A program made the position numbers and the translations under genes. From contig NZ_FNCH01000010.1 of NCBI RefSeq assembly GCF_900100705.1, positions 62,001 to 126,000 of the forward strand: a DNA stretch of 64,000 nucleotides, given 5' to 3'. This DNA is from Pedobacter terrae (GTDB lineage Bacteria; Bacteroidota; Bacteroidia; Sphingobacteriales; Sphingobacteriaceae). The notes below the pieces were generated by a model. The model saw nothing but the letters and a program-made list of their open reading frames with translations, ran no database searches and was not told where the DNA came from. The first letter of the stretch is position 1. Every line of letters begins with the position of its first letter. Positions 1 through 10,017 of the stretch are shown here, piece after piece.

Positions 1-10
1 GCCACGCAGT

Positions 11-117
11 CGTCATCCTGAGGATAACTTATTGCAAAGCAATATGAGTGACGGCATTTAAATGAATAATCTGGCAAAAAGATCTCTCCACTTCGCGTTG
101 CTCCGGTCGAGATGACG
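11..117. repeat. REP-like intergenic palindromic element
   Basis: The stretch begins with CGTCATCCTGA and ends with GGTCGAGATGACG, a degenerate inverted pair. The inner part contains a GATCTCTCCACTTCG core. The same architecture (GTCAT...GAGA/TCTC...ATGACG) recurs at 8634, 34845 and 40974. It lies beyond the 3' end of the NIPSNAP-like gene. The remaining bases up to 252 show no gene. Confidence 0.55.
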
Positions 118-252
118 ATCTTTCAATTGGAGTCTGTCAATGGTAAGTTGTTCCAGGATCTTTATAGTTGCCATTATCTTTGGCTATGGAATCACAGATT
201 TCCATGGCATGTAGTTTACCTTTAAGCTTTAGTCTTTAAGCTTTTGCCTTCC

Positions 253-1038
253 TTAAAAATCAGAATAGTCTGTTGGGTAAACAAATTTGGTATCGTTTTT
301 AGAAACATTGTGCTGATACTCTGGCATAGCCGATAGTTTTTTCCAGTATTCATCAGCCGAAAAGACCTTCCAATGCGCATCTCTATCGGTTTTATTTTCG
401 AAAGTGGTTAAATACATGAGGTTAGGCATGCGGCTTCCGGCAATGACCTCTCCATAAAATACGGCATTAAAATTTAATCTTTTAAATAAACCGATCTCAT
501 CGCCTTTATTAAACATTTGAACTTTGTTCTGAAAGTATTGCTCCGTCGGTGCTTCATAACTTCTTAATTCATACACCCTTTCTTTCATTGGTGCTTTTAG
601 ATTGGGCAACATAAAATGGGGCGCATTTTCGAAAGCTTTTAATACAATAGATTCCAGCCGCTCGAAAGGGGCATCGGTATAGGCTGCATCCAGATAGGCT
701 TTACCATCAACCGCGTATTGCTGATCTTTGGCCAACTTTTTATCCAATTCCAAAACTCCATTAAGCGATTTTAACGGAATAAATACATAAATCAGTTTCT
801 CGTTAACTCCGGTCTGATCACTTACAATTGGTTTAAATACACCAACTTTGGCTATTCCATTGCGATGTAATGCAGGCAAATATGCCTTTTGCAAATAATC
901 ATCTACTGTTTTTTCCTGAGCATCGGTTTTCAGGTGATAAATTTTGATCTGATAGAAATCTATTGAGGCATGAGCCGCAAATGCGCCCGATAACAGTACA
1001 AATAAAAACAGACAAGATATTTTGATTTTTGGCAACAT
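253..1038 (-). CDS. NIPSNAP-family secreted protein
   Basis: 261 residues. The N-terminus is a typical Sec signal (hydrophobic residues about 8-24, cleavage near AHA). Two NIPSNAP-like alpha/beta modules can be seen, one starting at FYQIKIYHL (about residue 28) and a second at VYELRSYEAP (about residue 155), the usual opening of NIPSNAP domains in Bacteroidetes. NIPSNAP proteins are ferredoxin-fold dimers whose enzymatic role is unclear, so no reaction is assigned. The next gene upstream on the same strand (1062-1553) is only 23 bp away, so the two probably form an operon. Export to the periplasm is inferred from the signal peptide. Confidence 0.8.
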   Translation of the reverse strand: MLPKIKISCLFLFVLLSGAFAAHASIDFYQIKIYHLKTDAQEKTVDDYLQKAYLPALHRNGIAKVGVFKPIVSDQTGVNEKLIYVFIPLKSLNGVLELDKKLAKDQQYAVDGKAYLDAAYTDAPFERLESIVLKAFENAPHFMLPNLKAPMKERVYELRSYEAPTEQYFQNKVQMFNKGDEIGLFKRLNFNAVFYGEVIAGSRMPNLMYLTTFENKTDRDAHWKVFSADEYWKKLSAMPEYQHNVSKNDTKFVYPTDYSDF

Positions 1039-1061
1039 GTTAGGATAATTAAGATGGAAAA

Positions 1062-1553
1062 TTAATAAAGTTTTCGGTTAAAACTGAAAAAATCTTTTTT
1101 TAACTGACCATTTTTATCCTTTTCTTCCAGCACCACAGTTAATTTATTTTTAGCAATCAATTGATAACTTAGCCGCACCGATTTATCTTTCATTTCAAAA
1201 ACAGCAAGTTTTCCTTTTAAGGTTACCAGCGGAAAAAGCAGCGGCTTTTCTTTGTCCTCCCAGGCAACATTTCCGCGGTTAAAATGCCGCATCTTCATCA
1301 CCGGGAAACCTTCTTCCAGTTCAATGACTACAAATTCGTAAAATAAGGCTTTCCCATTTTTAACACACCTAAAGCTGCTCATCATGCTCTCACCATTTGG
1401 TTCACTCCAAAATTCTTCCAAATCTCCCCAGTCACTTTTCTGTACCCATGTTCCGGACATAAATGCCAAATCTTTTACTGTAGCTTTCTTTAACTGCGCA
1501 AAAGCAGGAACAGAAAAGCATAAGAAAGCCAAAATCAAAAAGTTATTTTTCAT
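1062..1553 (-). CDS. DUF6265-like secreted protein
   Basis: About 163 residues from the ATG at 1553; the extra ten residues of the longer frame would precede a clean signal peptide, so the internal start is preferred. The signal peptide ends near FAQ. The mature part opens with LAFMSGTWV and EEFWSEPNGESMM, the pattern of the DUF6265 lipocalin-like family, followed by alternating beta strands. The function of the family is unknown. It is probably cotranscribed with the NIPSNAP-family gene downstream on the minus strand. Assignment to DUF6265 is by pattern recognition only. Confidence 0.7.
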   Translation of the reverse strand: MKNNFLILAFLCFSVPAFAQLKKATVKDLAFMSGTWVQKSDWGDLEEFWSEPNGESMMSSFRCVKNGKALFYEFVVIELEEGFPVMKMRHFNRGNVAWEDKEKPLLFPLVTLKGKLAVFEMKDKSVRLSYQLIAKNKLTVVLEEKDKNGQLKKDFFSFNRKLY

Positions 1554-1682
1554 AGCGTAATTTATTACAGCTAAAATAACCAATTATCTTCAATTATTAA
1601 GTTATCAGTTTGCAGTTGACAATTAACAATTGGCAGTTTGCAATGACGAATCAACCAATGACCAATAAACTAACGACCAAAG

Positions 1683-3977
1683 CTACTTTGAAATATTCGG
1701 GTTTGGTGCTTCGGCATTTAATAAATGTTTCACGAAGAAATCACGCTTACGTCTACGTCCATAAACACCACCATCGCTGTGTCCCATGCCTGGAATGCTT
1801 AAAATATCGAAATTTTTATTGGCTTTGATCAAGGCATCGGCCAGTCGATAGGTCGATTCTGGTGGTACATTTTCGTCTGCTTCACCCACAATTAAAAATA
1901 GATCGCCCTGTAATTTACCCGCATTGGTAATGTTAGATTGTTCGCCATAATGCGGTCCTACCGGATAACCCATCCATTGTTCGTTCCACCATTGTTTATC
2001 AATGCGGTTATCATGACAGCCACAGGCAGAAACGGCGGCCTTATAAAACTCAGGATGCGATAATAGTGCACCAGTAGAGCTTTGTCCACCAGCCGAAGTG
2101 CCATAAATCCCTACCCTGGTGATATCAGCATTTGGGTATTTAACCGCCATCGCTTTCATCCATAATATCCGGTCAGGAAATCCGGAATCAGCTATATTTT
2201 TCCAACAGACATCATGAAAAGCTTTGGAGCGATTAGCTGTACCCATTCCATCAATCTGCACCACGATAAAACCCAATTCGGCAATGCTCTGCATTTCACT
2301 GGCCGGCAGGAAACTTTTTGGCACAAAACTATCATGCGGACCTGCATAAATATTTTCGATTACAGGATAAGTTTTGTTCGGATCCATTTTCGAAGGGAAG
2401 CAAGCAATGCCCCAAATATCGGTTTTATTATCTCTTCCTTTGGCTACAAACACTTCGGGCAGTTTAACCCCTGTCGCTAAATAAGCATCTGTTTTTCCAT
2501 GTTCTATTTCGCTTACCTTTTTTGTGCTTTCCGTAAGCCTTAATTCGCTCACTGAAGGTACATTTACCTGAGAGTAGGTATCGATATAATATTTGCGATC
2601 TGGAGAAAAGCTGAGGTTATGGTTGCCTTTTTCGGGTGTGAGGTTAACCAGACCTTTTCCATCAAAGCCAATCCTATAATAATGCATAAAATAAGGATCT
2701 TCGCCAGCATGCATGCCATTTGCCCTGAACCATACCTGGCGTTTTACGATATCTACACTATCAATATCACGAACTACATAATTTCCTTTCGTAATTAACT
2801 GCTGCTTTCCGGTTAAGGCATTTACCAGATAAAGGTGCTGCCAGCCATCTTGCTCGCTCGTCCACAATATTTCATTTGTTTTAGGTAAGTATCTGGTATA
2901 AATCCGACTTTCATAAATGAAGGTTTTGGTTTTCTCATCAATAATGTTTTTGGTTTTCCCTGTTAAAACATCCACTTCAATGACTCTGAAACGCTGGTGC
3001 CCCCTATCCACTTTCTCATAAGTATAATATCTGCTGTTATTGCCGCGCCAATGCAGTTGGGGTGCATCAAAGAAATCAATCGGATCTGCATCTACTTTAA
3101 TGGCCGTTTTATTGGCTACATTAAAAACATAGGGCTGATAAGCAGTAAAGTCATCACCGGGCTGCGCATATTCTCTCGTTTTTAACACGCCACGTGTAGT
3201 GCCGGGAACAGAACTTAATACATAATGAACGTTTTTAATTTCTTTAGGATCAATTTTATAGCCAACAATGTTTTTACCATCAGGCGCCCATTCAAAGTCT
3301 CCATAAGGTTTATCGGCATTACCATCAGTGCTTAACTGGGTTTCTGCCTTTGTTGCTAAATCAATTACAAAAAGGTTACCACCGCGGATCAGGATTTCAC
3401 TTTTGCCATCAGGCGATTTTTCGATCTCGCGGTTTCCTTGCCAGCGCGATCTGCGTTGTTGTAAAGGCCGCCTGGCATTGTACCGATAAATATTGCTATC
3501 GTTTGTATGGGTTAAACTATAATCGTTCAGGTTTAACTGATACCATTTATCCGAAAATTTTAATTTTGCGTGATTACCATGATCGGCAAAATATAGCGCT
3601 GCAAGCTCAATTTTTAATGGATTCTGTTTTTTACCAGTAACCTTCTCTATATTTTGTGCCAGTTTATCATGATCAAATGCAACCTGGCGCTTACCCGTTG
3701 CCGCATTCACATAATAATATTCCCATGTTTTGTTAGGGAGATTCTTTTTATACCAAAATGCGGTACCATCTTTTTTCCAGAAAGGAATAATGTCATTATT
3801 GGTTGGAATATTACGTAAAGTAGTATCCATTTTTAAAGATAACTGGTAAGCAGCTGCCACTTCATTAGCATTAGGCGCATAAGGTTGCAACTTTACTTGC
3901 TGTGCCAGCAATTGAACGGCAACAAAACTTAATAAAATAAAGGCTATTGATTTTTTAGGGTTGGCGTAAATGCTCAT
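1683..3977 (-). CDS. S9 family prolyl dipeptidyl peptidase (DPP-IV-like)
   Basis: 764 residues, exported (signal residues about 8-25). The N-terminal two thirds (about 40-490) form the DPP-IV-type beta-propeller. The C-terminal alpha/beta hydrolase carries the triad: nucleophile Ser628 in GTSAGG, Asp701 in GEADENVP and His733 in GMGHSDGG. Family members remove Xaa-Pro or Xaa-Ala dipeptides from peptide N-termini in the periplasm. Length matches Bacteroidetes DPP-IV proteins. It is the last gene of a same-strand run with an amino-acid permease and a DUF885 protein, close to hydroxyproline catabolic genes, which fits processing of proline-rich peptides. Substrate preference is inferred from the family. 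Confidence 0.9.
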   Translation of the reverse strand: MSIYANPKKSIAFILLSFVAVQLLAQQVKLQPYAPNANEVAAAYQLSLKMDTTLRNIPTNNDIIPFWKKDGTAFWYKKNLPNKTWEYYYVNAATGKRQVAFDHDKLAQNIEKVTGKKQNPLKIELAALYFADHGNHAKLKFSDKWYQLNLNDYSLTHTNDSNIYRYNARRPLQQRRSRWQGNREIEKSPDGKSEILIRGGNLFVIDLATKAETQLSTDGNADKPYGDFEWAPDGKNIVGYKIDPKEIKNVHYVLSSVPGTTRGVLKTREYAQPGDDFTAYQPYVFNVANKTAIKVDADPIDFFDAPQLHWRGNNSRYYTYEKVDRGHQRFRVIEVDVLTGKTKNIIDEKTKTFIYESRIYTRYLPKTNEILWTSEQDGWQHLYLVNALTGKQQLITKGNYVVRDIDSVDIVKRQVWFRANGMHAGEDPYFMHYYRIGFDGKGLVNLTPEKGNHNLSFSPDRKYYIDTYSQVNVPSVSELRLTESTKKVSEIEHGKTDAYLATGVKLPEVFVAKGRDNKTDIWGIACFPSKMDPNKTYPVIENIYAGPHDSFVPKSFLPASEMQSIAELGFIVVQIDGMGTANRSKAFHDVCWKNIADSGFPDRILWMKAMAVKYPNADITRVGIYGTSAGGQSSTGALLSHPEFYKAAVSACGCHDNRIDKQWWNEQWMGYPVGPHYGEQSNITNAGKLQGDLFLIVGEADENVPPESTYRLADALIKANKNFDILSIPGMGHSDGGVYGRRRKRDFFVKHLLNAEAPNPNISK

Positions 3978-4053
3978 TACAGATTTTTTGTGGTAAATAT
4001 AGTATTGCTGTTTCGCAGGTCTTTTTTAAATTTTGATGAATACCGTTAATATT

Positions 4054-5502
4054 TTAACCCTTTACATCTACCCGATCTTTCGTTTTCAATTCCTGACGCA
4101 CGATACCTCCTTTAATGAGGTAATAAACCGGAATTCCCATTAAAGTGATGATTAATCCTGGCCAGGTAAATTTGGGCTTAAAAATGATCAGCAGTATGCA
4201 AAAGGCAAGTCCCATTAAGATATAAATGATCGGTAGCACCGGGTAACCAAAAGCTTTATAAGGTCTGTTTGCATCGGGGCGTTTTTTACGGAGGATAAAA
4301 ATTCCGAAAATGGTAAGCATGTAAAACATCACCACCACAAAAGAGATCATATCCAGCAGGTCGCCATATTTTCCGCTAATGCACCACAAACAAGCAAAAA
4401 TGCACTGGATCCATAATCCAAATCCAGGGACTGCATTTTTGTTAAGTGTACCCACTTTTTTAAAGAATAGCCCGTCTTTGGCCATGGAGTAGTACACCCT
4501 CGCACCAGCCATAATTAAACCGTTATTACAACCGAAGGTTGAAATCATAATCATTAGGGCAATGATGATGGTACCTGCTGTACCGAAAATATGGTTGGCA
4601 GCAGAAACCGCCACCCGATCTTTATCAGCATGGGCAATTTCATTTAATGAAAGTACTCCGGTATACATCACATTAGTAAGGATGTAGAGTACCGTTACAA
4701 TGATGGTTCCTAAGGCTAAACTTAAACCAATATTGCGTGCGGGGTTTTTAATTTCTCCGGCAATAAAGGTAACGTTATGCCAGGAATCGCTACTGAATAT
4801 GGAACCTACCATTGCGGCAGCAATAGCTCCAAAGGCCGCAAAAGTAGTGTAAGAACCTATACTTCCATCGGAAGATAGTGGTCCCAAAGCCCACATATTT
4901 TCCCAATTGGTTTTCCAGATTCCTTTATCAAGGAAGAAAAGTCCAAAAGCGATCAGACCAAATAAACTTAACAACTTAGCCACTGTAAAGCTAGTTTGGA
5001 TTATTTTACCGCCATTTACTCCCCTATTGTTAATATAGGTAAGTAAAATAATTACGCCAATGGCCAACAGTTGGGCGGGTGAGATGGTGAAAAAGCCTAA
5101 ATCAATGGCCACCAAATCTTCACTTAAGGCAGGTACCAGATAAGCGGTAAATTTGGCAAATGCTACACCTACTGCGGCAATGGTTGCCGTTTGGATTACC
5201 GTGAAAAAACTCCAGCCATAAAGAAAACTAATCAGCGGGTTGTATGCTTCCTTTAAATATATATACTGTCCGCCCGCTTTTGGGAACATGGCACTTAATT
5301 CACCATAACTCAATGCAGCCGTTAGCGTCATAAAGCCTGTAAGCAGCCAAACCACCAATAGCCAGCCCGAGCTGCCTACATTGCGGGTAATATCTGCACT
5401 GACAATAAAAATACCCGAGCCGATCATACTTCCGGCTACAAGCATCGTTGCATCCATCAGCTTAAGCGAAGGTTTAAATTGTGTGGTTTCGTTTTCAGTC
5501 AT
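4054..5502 (-). CDS. APC superfamily amino-acid permease
   Basis: 482 residues, about 12 hydrophobic segments and no signal peptide. The first segment contains GSMIGSGIFIV, the G-S-G-I-F helix-breaking motif that binds the amino-acid backbone in APC/LAT-type transporters. The C-terminal helix pair and a basic cytoplasmic tail also fit. It probably imports or exchanges amino acids across the inner membrane. It lies 32 bp downstream of the DUF885 gene and 76 bp upstream of the S9 peptidase on the same strand, which suggests import of amino acids released by these peptidases. The substrate cannot be read from sequence; proline or hydroxyproline is only a contextual guess. Confidence 0.9.
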   Translation of the reverse strand: MTENETTQFKPSLKLMDATMLVAGSMIGSGIFIVSADITRNVGSSGWLLVVWLLTGFMTLTAALSYGELSAMFPKAGGQYIYLKEAYNPLISFLYGWSFFTVIQTATIAAVGVAFAKFTAYLVPALSEDLVAIDLGFFTISPAQLLAIGVIILLTYINNRGVNGGKIIQTSFTVAKLLSLFGLIAFGLFFLDKGIWKTNWENMWALGPLSSDGSIGSYTTFAAFGAIAAAMVGSIFSSDSWHNVTFIAGEIKNPARNIGLSLALGTIIVTVLYILTNVMYTGVLSLNEIAHADKDRVAVSAANHIFGTAGTIIIALMIMISTFGCNNGLIMAGARVYYSMAKDGLFFKKVGTLNKNAVPGFGLWIQCIFACLWCISGKYGDLLDMISFVVVMFYMLTIFGIFILRKKRPDANRPYKAFGYPVLPIIYILMGLAFCILLIIFKPKFTWPGLIITLMGIPVYYLIKGGIVRQELKTKDRVDVKG

Positions 5503-5534
5503 GTTTTTTTGCTTGGTGGTTCGAAGGTGTTTAT

Positions 5535-7313
5535 TTACTTAAGCTGATCGTAAAAATGCCATGAGGTTTTAAAATCGCGGGTTAAAGGCTGATTGGTTAA
5601 TGTAGCCCTGATCATTTCTACCGGAATTAGGTTTTGTTTTATCACGGCATCATGAAAATCCTTAAAGCTCATTTTACCACTGTCTACCAGTTCTTTTTTC
5701 AGCGCAAAAAGCTGGAGACCCCCGGTGAGGTAGGCTACCTGGTATAACGGACTGTAATCGCCTTTGAAAGATCTGCGTACTTCGCCTTCTGCATTGGCCC
5801 TTTCGTGTCCTACACGGTCTACCAGGAAATCGACACACTGCTGAGGGGTCCATTTTCCCAGGTGAAAGTTCAGCGAAAACAAAATTCTGGCACAGCGGTG
5901 CATCCGCCAGAAGAGCATGCCCATTTTTTCTTCAGGCGTTTTGGCAAAACCTTTATCGTAGAGCAAAAGTTCCCAATATAATGGCCAGCCTTCTACGCTG
6001 AAAGGGGTTTTAAAAGGATCGCGATAGCTTTTATAACGGCTATTCATAAAATACTGATAGTGATGACCAGGTAAAAGTTCGTGCTGTACCGTTCCCCTTG
6101 AAAAATAAGGATTGTTACCCCGCATACTCATTAACTTATCGTCTTCCTCCATCGCATTGGTTGGATAGGAAATACTGATTTCGCGCCCGCCTGTAAAAAA
6201 CGGATTCACCAACTGGCGTTCGGCCGACATCATGACCATGCCCCAGGTTTCTTCAGCAAGTGCCGGAATATTGATCAGATCATTGGCTTTGATAAAATTT
6301 AAGGCATCATCCTGTAATTTTACGATCAATTCTGGTTGTTTACCTAAAGGTACATAGCTGTTTTTGATTTTTTCCTGAGCTTTTTTCCAATCATTACCAA
6401 AACCCATAGCCGCTGATGCCCTCAGAAGCTCTTCATCGCAAAACTTAAATTCTTTTTCGGCAAGTTTGATCAGTTCTTCTGGTGTGTAAGGAATAAGCTC
6501 TGCATTTAGTTGCCTGATCAGTTCTTCCCTTCCAATAGGTGTTCCTTTAATTTCTGGTTTATTTGATTTTACGATAAGTTCAGTACCGTCACTACCGTTA
6601 AAAAGTTTAGCATAATTGGTTAACGCAAGATCCAACTTTTCGTAAGGTTTAGGTACCCACCAGGTAAAACCAGGCTCATAATCCATATAAAATTGGTAGA
6701 AGCCCTTTAAACGGTCTTTCAAACTCAAGCTGATGGCCCTTGCCATTTTAAGCTGATCGGGTTTTAGTATCCCTTTTTTAAAACCTAGATTTAGGGTATC
6801 AACCTGCTTTGTTATTCCGTCTATCTCAACTGCCAGCAAAGCACCATCTTTATAGGCACCTCTTCTTCTGAGGTTTTCGAGTGCATAAATGGCATCGGCA
6901 AAGGTAAAATACTTCGAAAGGGCCTTATAGTCTGCTTCTTCTTTACTTAAAAGCCAAACCGAAGATTCTATATCCTTTTTAAGGAGAATATAATCTACCT
7001 TTCCATAAATGCTAAAGCTTTCAAAATTGGCCGTCTTTAACTTGCTTAAATAATCATGATCAATATCCTGCAGGCGTTTTCTCTGTGTCGGACTTTTAAA
7101 GGTTTCTTTCGGATAAGAATAAGTACCCCCTGCGGAATACGGGTAGTAGAAATCGTTAATGGCATCAACATCCCTCTGGTAACTTACAATCAACGTCCCC
7201 AGTTCGCTGGTTTGTTCGTATAAACTTTCTTTTGAAGTTTGGGCAGATGCAAAAGGGCCGGAGAACAGACCCAAGATTAAAAAAATGGCGAAAAAGTTTA
7301 ATTTGTTTTGCAT
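5535..7313 (-). CDS. DUF885 family peptidase-like protein
   Basis: 592 residues with a signal peptide (cleavage near SAQ, residue 25). The diagnostic DUF885 motif HELLPGH is at residues 411-417, an HExxxGH-like zinc site. The helical N-terminal region (30-330) is typical of the family. DUF885 proteins are predicted, mostly uncharacterised, metallocarboxypeptidase-like enzymes. The gene is transcribed with the APC permease (32 bp) and possibly from a promoter downstream of the AraC gene (87 bp). Together with the flanking S9, M1 and M24 peptidases it suggests periplasmic peptide degradation. Exact activity is unknown. Confidence 0.85.
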   Translation of the reverse strand: MQNKLNFFAIFLILGLFSGPFASAQTSKESLYEQTSELGTLIVSYQRDVDAINDFYYPYSAGGTYSYPKETFKSPTQRKRLQDIDHDYLSKLKTANFESFSIYGKVDYILLKKDIESSVWLLSKEEADYKALSKYFTFADAIYALENLRRRGAYKDGALLAVEIDGITKQVDTLNLGFKKGILKPDQLKMARAISLSLKDRLKGFYQFYMDYEPGFTWWVPKPYEKLDLALTNYAKLFNGSDGTELIVKSNKPEIKGTPIGREELIRQLNAELIPYTPEELIKLAEKEFKFCDEELLRASAAMGFGNDWKKAQEKIKNSYVPLGKQPELIVKLQDDALNFIKANDLINIPALAEETWGMVMMSAERQLVNPFFTGGREISISYPTNAMEEDDKLMSMRGNNPYFSRGTVQHELLPGHHYQYFMNSRYKSYRDPFKTPFSVEGWPLYWELLLYDKGFAKTPEEKMGMLFWRMHRCARILFSLNFHLGKWTPQQCVDFLVDRVGHERANAEGEVRRSFKGDYSPLYQVAYLTGGLQLFALKKELVDSGKMSFKDFHDAVIKQNLIPVEMIRATLTNQPLTRDFKTSWHFYDQLK

Positions 7314-7399
7314 TCGGTTTGGTTAAAACAGGCAAATAGCATTTGCCTCCATTTAAAAAAATGGTGAACTTAATTAATATAAAAAATGTTTCTTTTGGA

Positions 7400-8302
7400 T
7401 TAAGCGCCTATATAACTTACTCTGCTTACACTATTATAAGTATCGATATATGCTCTTGGCGATTGCCCGATAATGCTTTTAAATACCCGGTTAAAATTGG
7501 TGATACTATTAAAACCGGCTTTATAAGCCACACCAGAAATACAATCGGCTTTTTCTCCTGATATCAGACTTTTGCAGGCATCGTTAATCCTCACTTCATT
7601 TAAAAATGATACGAACGTATGGCCGGTATGTTTTTTGAAATACCGGCAAAAGGCCTGTGGTGTCATAAACGCAGCATTGGCCACATCTTCTAATGAAATC
7701 TGACTATTGTAGTTTTCTGTGATGAAGTTAATGATCTTGCTCAGACGCATACCTTCATTTTCGGTTACGTTAGAAGAATACATATCAGAGCATAATGGCT
7801 CTACATTTTCATTTAAATCCTGAAGACTGTTAACCAATTTTAGAAAGTTGAACAATACGTCAACTCCTGCTGCCTGGTGCACATTGAGCATTTTGTTTAC
7901 GATGCTTTTAGCAAACGCAGCCGGAACTTTGAAACCATGTTTGTTTTTAGCCAAAAACGCACTGGCCAGTTTCATTTCGGGAAGATTAAATAGCGCAGCC
8001 AAAATACCGTTTGGATTAAAGTAAATGGAACAGGCCTTAATGGTTTTATTGCTATCGGAGGCGAAATATTCGGGATTGCTTTTAAACAGATGTGGAAGTT
8101 TTGCCCCGATTAAAAAAATATCACCCGACCGGAAAGCATGCATATCATTGCCTGCAATTAATGTCCCCTCTCCTTTTTCGATATACGTGATCTGCCATTC
8201 ATCGTGGCGGTGCAGATACTGATAAAAATAAGGCAACTCAATATGTTCCGATATCACACTCTTGTCGTCAGGAACAAGCATGGTAAATGGTAATACTTTC
8301 AT
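7400..8302 (-). CDS. AraC family transcriptional regulator
   Basis: 300 residues. The N-terminal part (about 15-110) is a cupin-type sensor with the string YLHRHDEWQITYIEKGEG. The C-terminal part (about 190-290) holds two helix-turn-helix motifs, one at ISLEDVANAAFMTPQAFCRY and the other around AYKAGFNSITNFNRVFK. It sits between the DUF885/APC/S9 genes and the hydroxyproline operon, all on the minus strand, so it is the obvious local regulator. A motif ACAGGTTTnnTTA found upstream of this gene (8456) and at the hydroxyproline operon promoter (13596 and 13715) is a candidate binding site. The effector is unknown; hydroxyproline is an inference. Confidence 0.85.
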   Translation of the reverse strand: MKVLPFTMLVPDDKSVISEHIELPYFYQYLHRHDEWQITYIEKGEGTLIAGNDMHAFRSGDIFLIGAKLPHLFKSNPEYFASDSNKTIKACSIYFNPNGILAALFNLPEMKLASAFLAKNKHGFKVPAAFAKSIVNKMLNVHQAAGVDVLFNFLKLVNSLQDLNENVEPLCSDMYSSNVTENEGMRLSKIINFITENYNSQISLEDVANAAFMTPQAFCRYFKKHTGHTFVSFLNEVRINDACKSLISGEKADCISGVAYKAGFNSITNFNRVFKSIIGQSPRAYIDTYNSVSRVSYIGA

Positions 8303-8455
8303 AATCCGGTTAGTTAGGTTTGGTTGTTGATTATGAATTGAATATATAAATATTAACTCAAATAAACCAATAAAACCCAGATAAGGTTAAAATACTGCTA
8401 CAATTTGATAAAATATGACGGATTTCATGATGAATTCGGTAGTTCGAAAATCACT

Positions 8456-8478
8456 ACAGGTTTAGTTAACCTACTGTA
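8456..8478. promoter_or_regulatory. candidate AraC operator upstream of the AraC gene
   Basis: ACAGGTTTAGTTA is followed at once by AACCTACTGTA, so AGGTT and AACCT form an inverted repeat around TAGTT. The same ACAGGTTTnnTT half-site occurs twice at the hydroxyproline operon promoter (13596, 13715). It lies about 155 bp upstream of the AraC start. The rest of 8303-8633 is AT-rich and shows no gene. Confidence 0.4.
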
Positions 8479-8633
8479 AAGCACCATTTAAAACGAATAA
8501 AGTTTGCTATTTTTTGGTTTAGCAATCTATTTCGGCGTTTTTTTGTTGGGAAATTGTTCTTTATTTTGAAGATGGGGTTAGAAATCCCGACTAACAGATA
8601 GATGAGTAAAGAAGGTGAACGGCCTCGAAGTAT

Positions 8634-8713
8634 CGTCATTTCGACCGCAGTGGAGAAATCTTTTTCATAGTTCAAAGATTTCTCCATTGCGCTGCGCTTC
8701 AGTCGAAATGACG
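8634..8713. repeat. Dispersed palindromic element with perfect 12-bp ends
   Basis: The element begins CGTCATTTCGAC and ends GTCGAAATGACG, an exact 12-bp inverted repeat. Inside it AGGAGAAATC-type arms (TGGAGAAATCTTT and AAAGATTTCTCCA) form a second inverted repeat, so the whole 80 bp can fold into a long hairpin. A closely related copy lies at 40974-41079 and degenerate ones at 11 and 34845. It sits between the dehydrogenase stop and the AraC upstream region. Confidence 0.8.
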
Positions 8714-8736
8714 GCGAATTTTTTAAATCTGTTCTA

Positions 8737-9978
8737 TTATCGCACTACTCTGTATGGCTCCATTTTCAGATCAGTAGCTATGCCAGAAACAATCTGGCTA
8801 ACCAACAAGCCTGTTGCTGGTCCTAAACTTAATCCCATCATGCCGTGGCCAGTTGCAATAATCAGGTTTTCTCTTTTTTTGCATCGGCCAATATATGGCA
8901 AACCATCAGGTGATGATGGACGGAAACCATACCAGATATCTTTTTCTACAGGAACGGCAGGTTTTAAATCGGGGAAATATGCCGGAACGGATTCTACAAT
9001 CCCTTTAACCCTTTGCATATTAATACGGGTGTTAATCTTATCTAACTCCATTGTACCGCCGTATCTCAGCTGACCGTTCATTGGTGTGATGGCCACCCTG
9101 GCTTCGCATAACAATGCCGGGATCGTTACACGCTGCTTAGGTTCAGGTTCCATAAAAGAATAACCTTTACCTGGCATCAAAGATATTTTAGCATCAGCCA
9201 TTTTAGCCACCGCAGGCGACCACGAACCGGCCGCTAAAATATACTCATCTGCTTCCCAGGCGGTGCTGCCCGTAAAAACCTTCGTAATGCGGTTACCTGA
9301 AGTCTCAATTTTGTCAACTTCTTTATGACGAACTATATTAACGCCATTGTTTGATAGATACTTGAGTAAGGCATTCATCAATTTTGTTGGATAAAGATGC
9401 GCATCGCAGCGATAGTGTACCGCTCCCAAAACATCTAATTTTAAATCTGGCTGTAAAGCCCGACATTCATCAGCGGTTAGTACAGCCATATCTAAGCCAA
9501 GTTCTATTGCTCTTGCCGCTAAATGCGCTTCTTCTTCTGCTGCTTTTTCCGTTTTATAAAATGCCAGAATACCATTTTTGGTTAATTCGAAATCGAAATC
9601 AGGTTCTTTGGCGAGGCCTTCATATAGTTTTTTGCTTAGTAAAGATAAATCGCGTAATGGCACCGCCGCCTCGCTTACATGTTTGGCCGTGGCATGTTTC
9701 ATAAATTTCAAGCCCCAGCTGACAAGGTTTGCATTTAAAGAAGGGCGTACATAAAAAGGACTTTTGCTGTCGAACATCCAACGGATCCCCTGCTGTATCA
9801 TCCCTGGTGCAGCCAAAGGAACGAAATGGCTTGGCACAATCATCCCTGCATTACCAAATGAGCAGTTGTCGGCAATATCTCCCTTATCCAAAATTGTTAC
9901 TTCATAACCCCTTTTCTGCAAATAATATGCTGAGGTCAGACCGACTATTCCACCACCTATAATTAATACTTTCGACAT
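8737..9978 (-). CDS. FAD-dependent D-hydroxyproline dehydrogenase (DadA-like)
   Basis: 413 residues, DAO/DadA superfamily. The N-terminus carries the FAD Rossmann motif GGGIVGLTSAYYLQKRGYEV (residues about 8-27), followed by an acidic residue in ILDKGD. The C-terminus has the FAD-contacting GHGMMGLSLGPATG. The predicted reaction is oxidation of cis-4-hydroxy-D-proline to delta1-pyrroline-4-hydroxy-2-carboxylate with electrons passed to the respiratory chain. The specificity is inferred from the directly upstream epimerase, aldehyde dehydrogenase and DapA-type genes, which complete the pathway; the fold alone would also fit another D-amino-acid dehydrogenase. It is last in the operon, 39 bp after the epimerase. 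Confidence 0.87.
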   Translation of the reverse strand: MSKVLIIGGGIVGLTSAYYLQKRGYEVTILDKGDIADNCSFGNAGMIVPSHFVPLAAPGMIQQGIRWMFDSKSPFYVRPSLNANLVSWGLKFMKHATAKHVSEAAVPLRDLSLLSKKLYEGLAKEPDFDFELTKNGILAFYKTEKAAEEEAHLAARAIELGLDMAVLTADECRALQPDLKLDVLGAVHYRCDAHLYPTKLMNALLKYLSNNGVNIVRHKEVDKIETSGNRITKVFTGSTAWEADEYILAAGSWSPAVAKMADAKISLMPGKGYSFMEPEPKQRVTIPALLCEARVAITPMNGQLRYGGTMELDKINTRINMQRVKGIVESVPAYFPDLKPAVPVEKDIWYGFRPSSPDGLPYIGRCKKRENLIIATGHGMMGLSLGPATGLLVSQIVSGIATDLKMEPYRVVR

Positions 9979-10017
9979 GCTTTTAACTTATACTGCTGAT
10001 ATTCTTTTTTAAACTCT

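Noticed and set aside
8466..8687. 73-codon minus-strand frame
   Set aside because: Its N-terminal part is the dispersed palindromic element translated; no family features.
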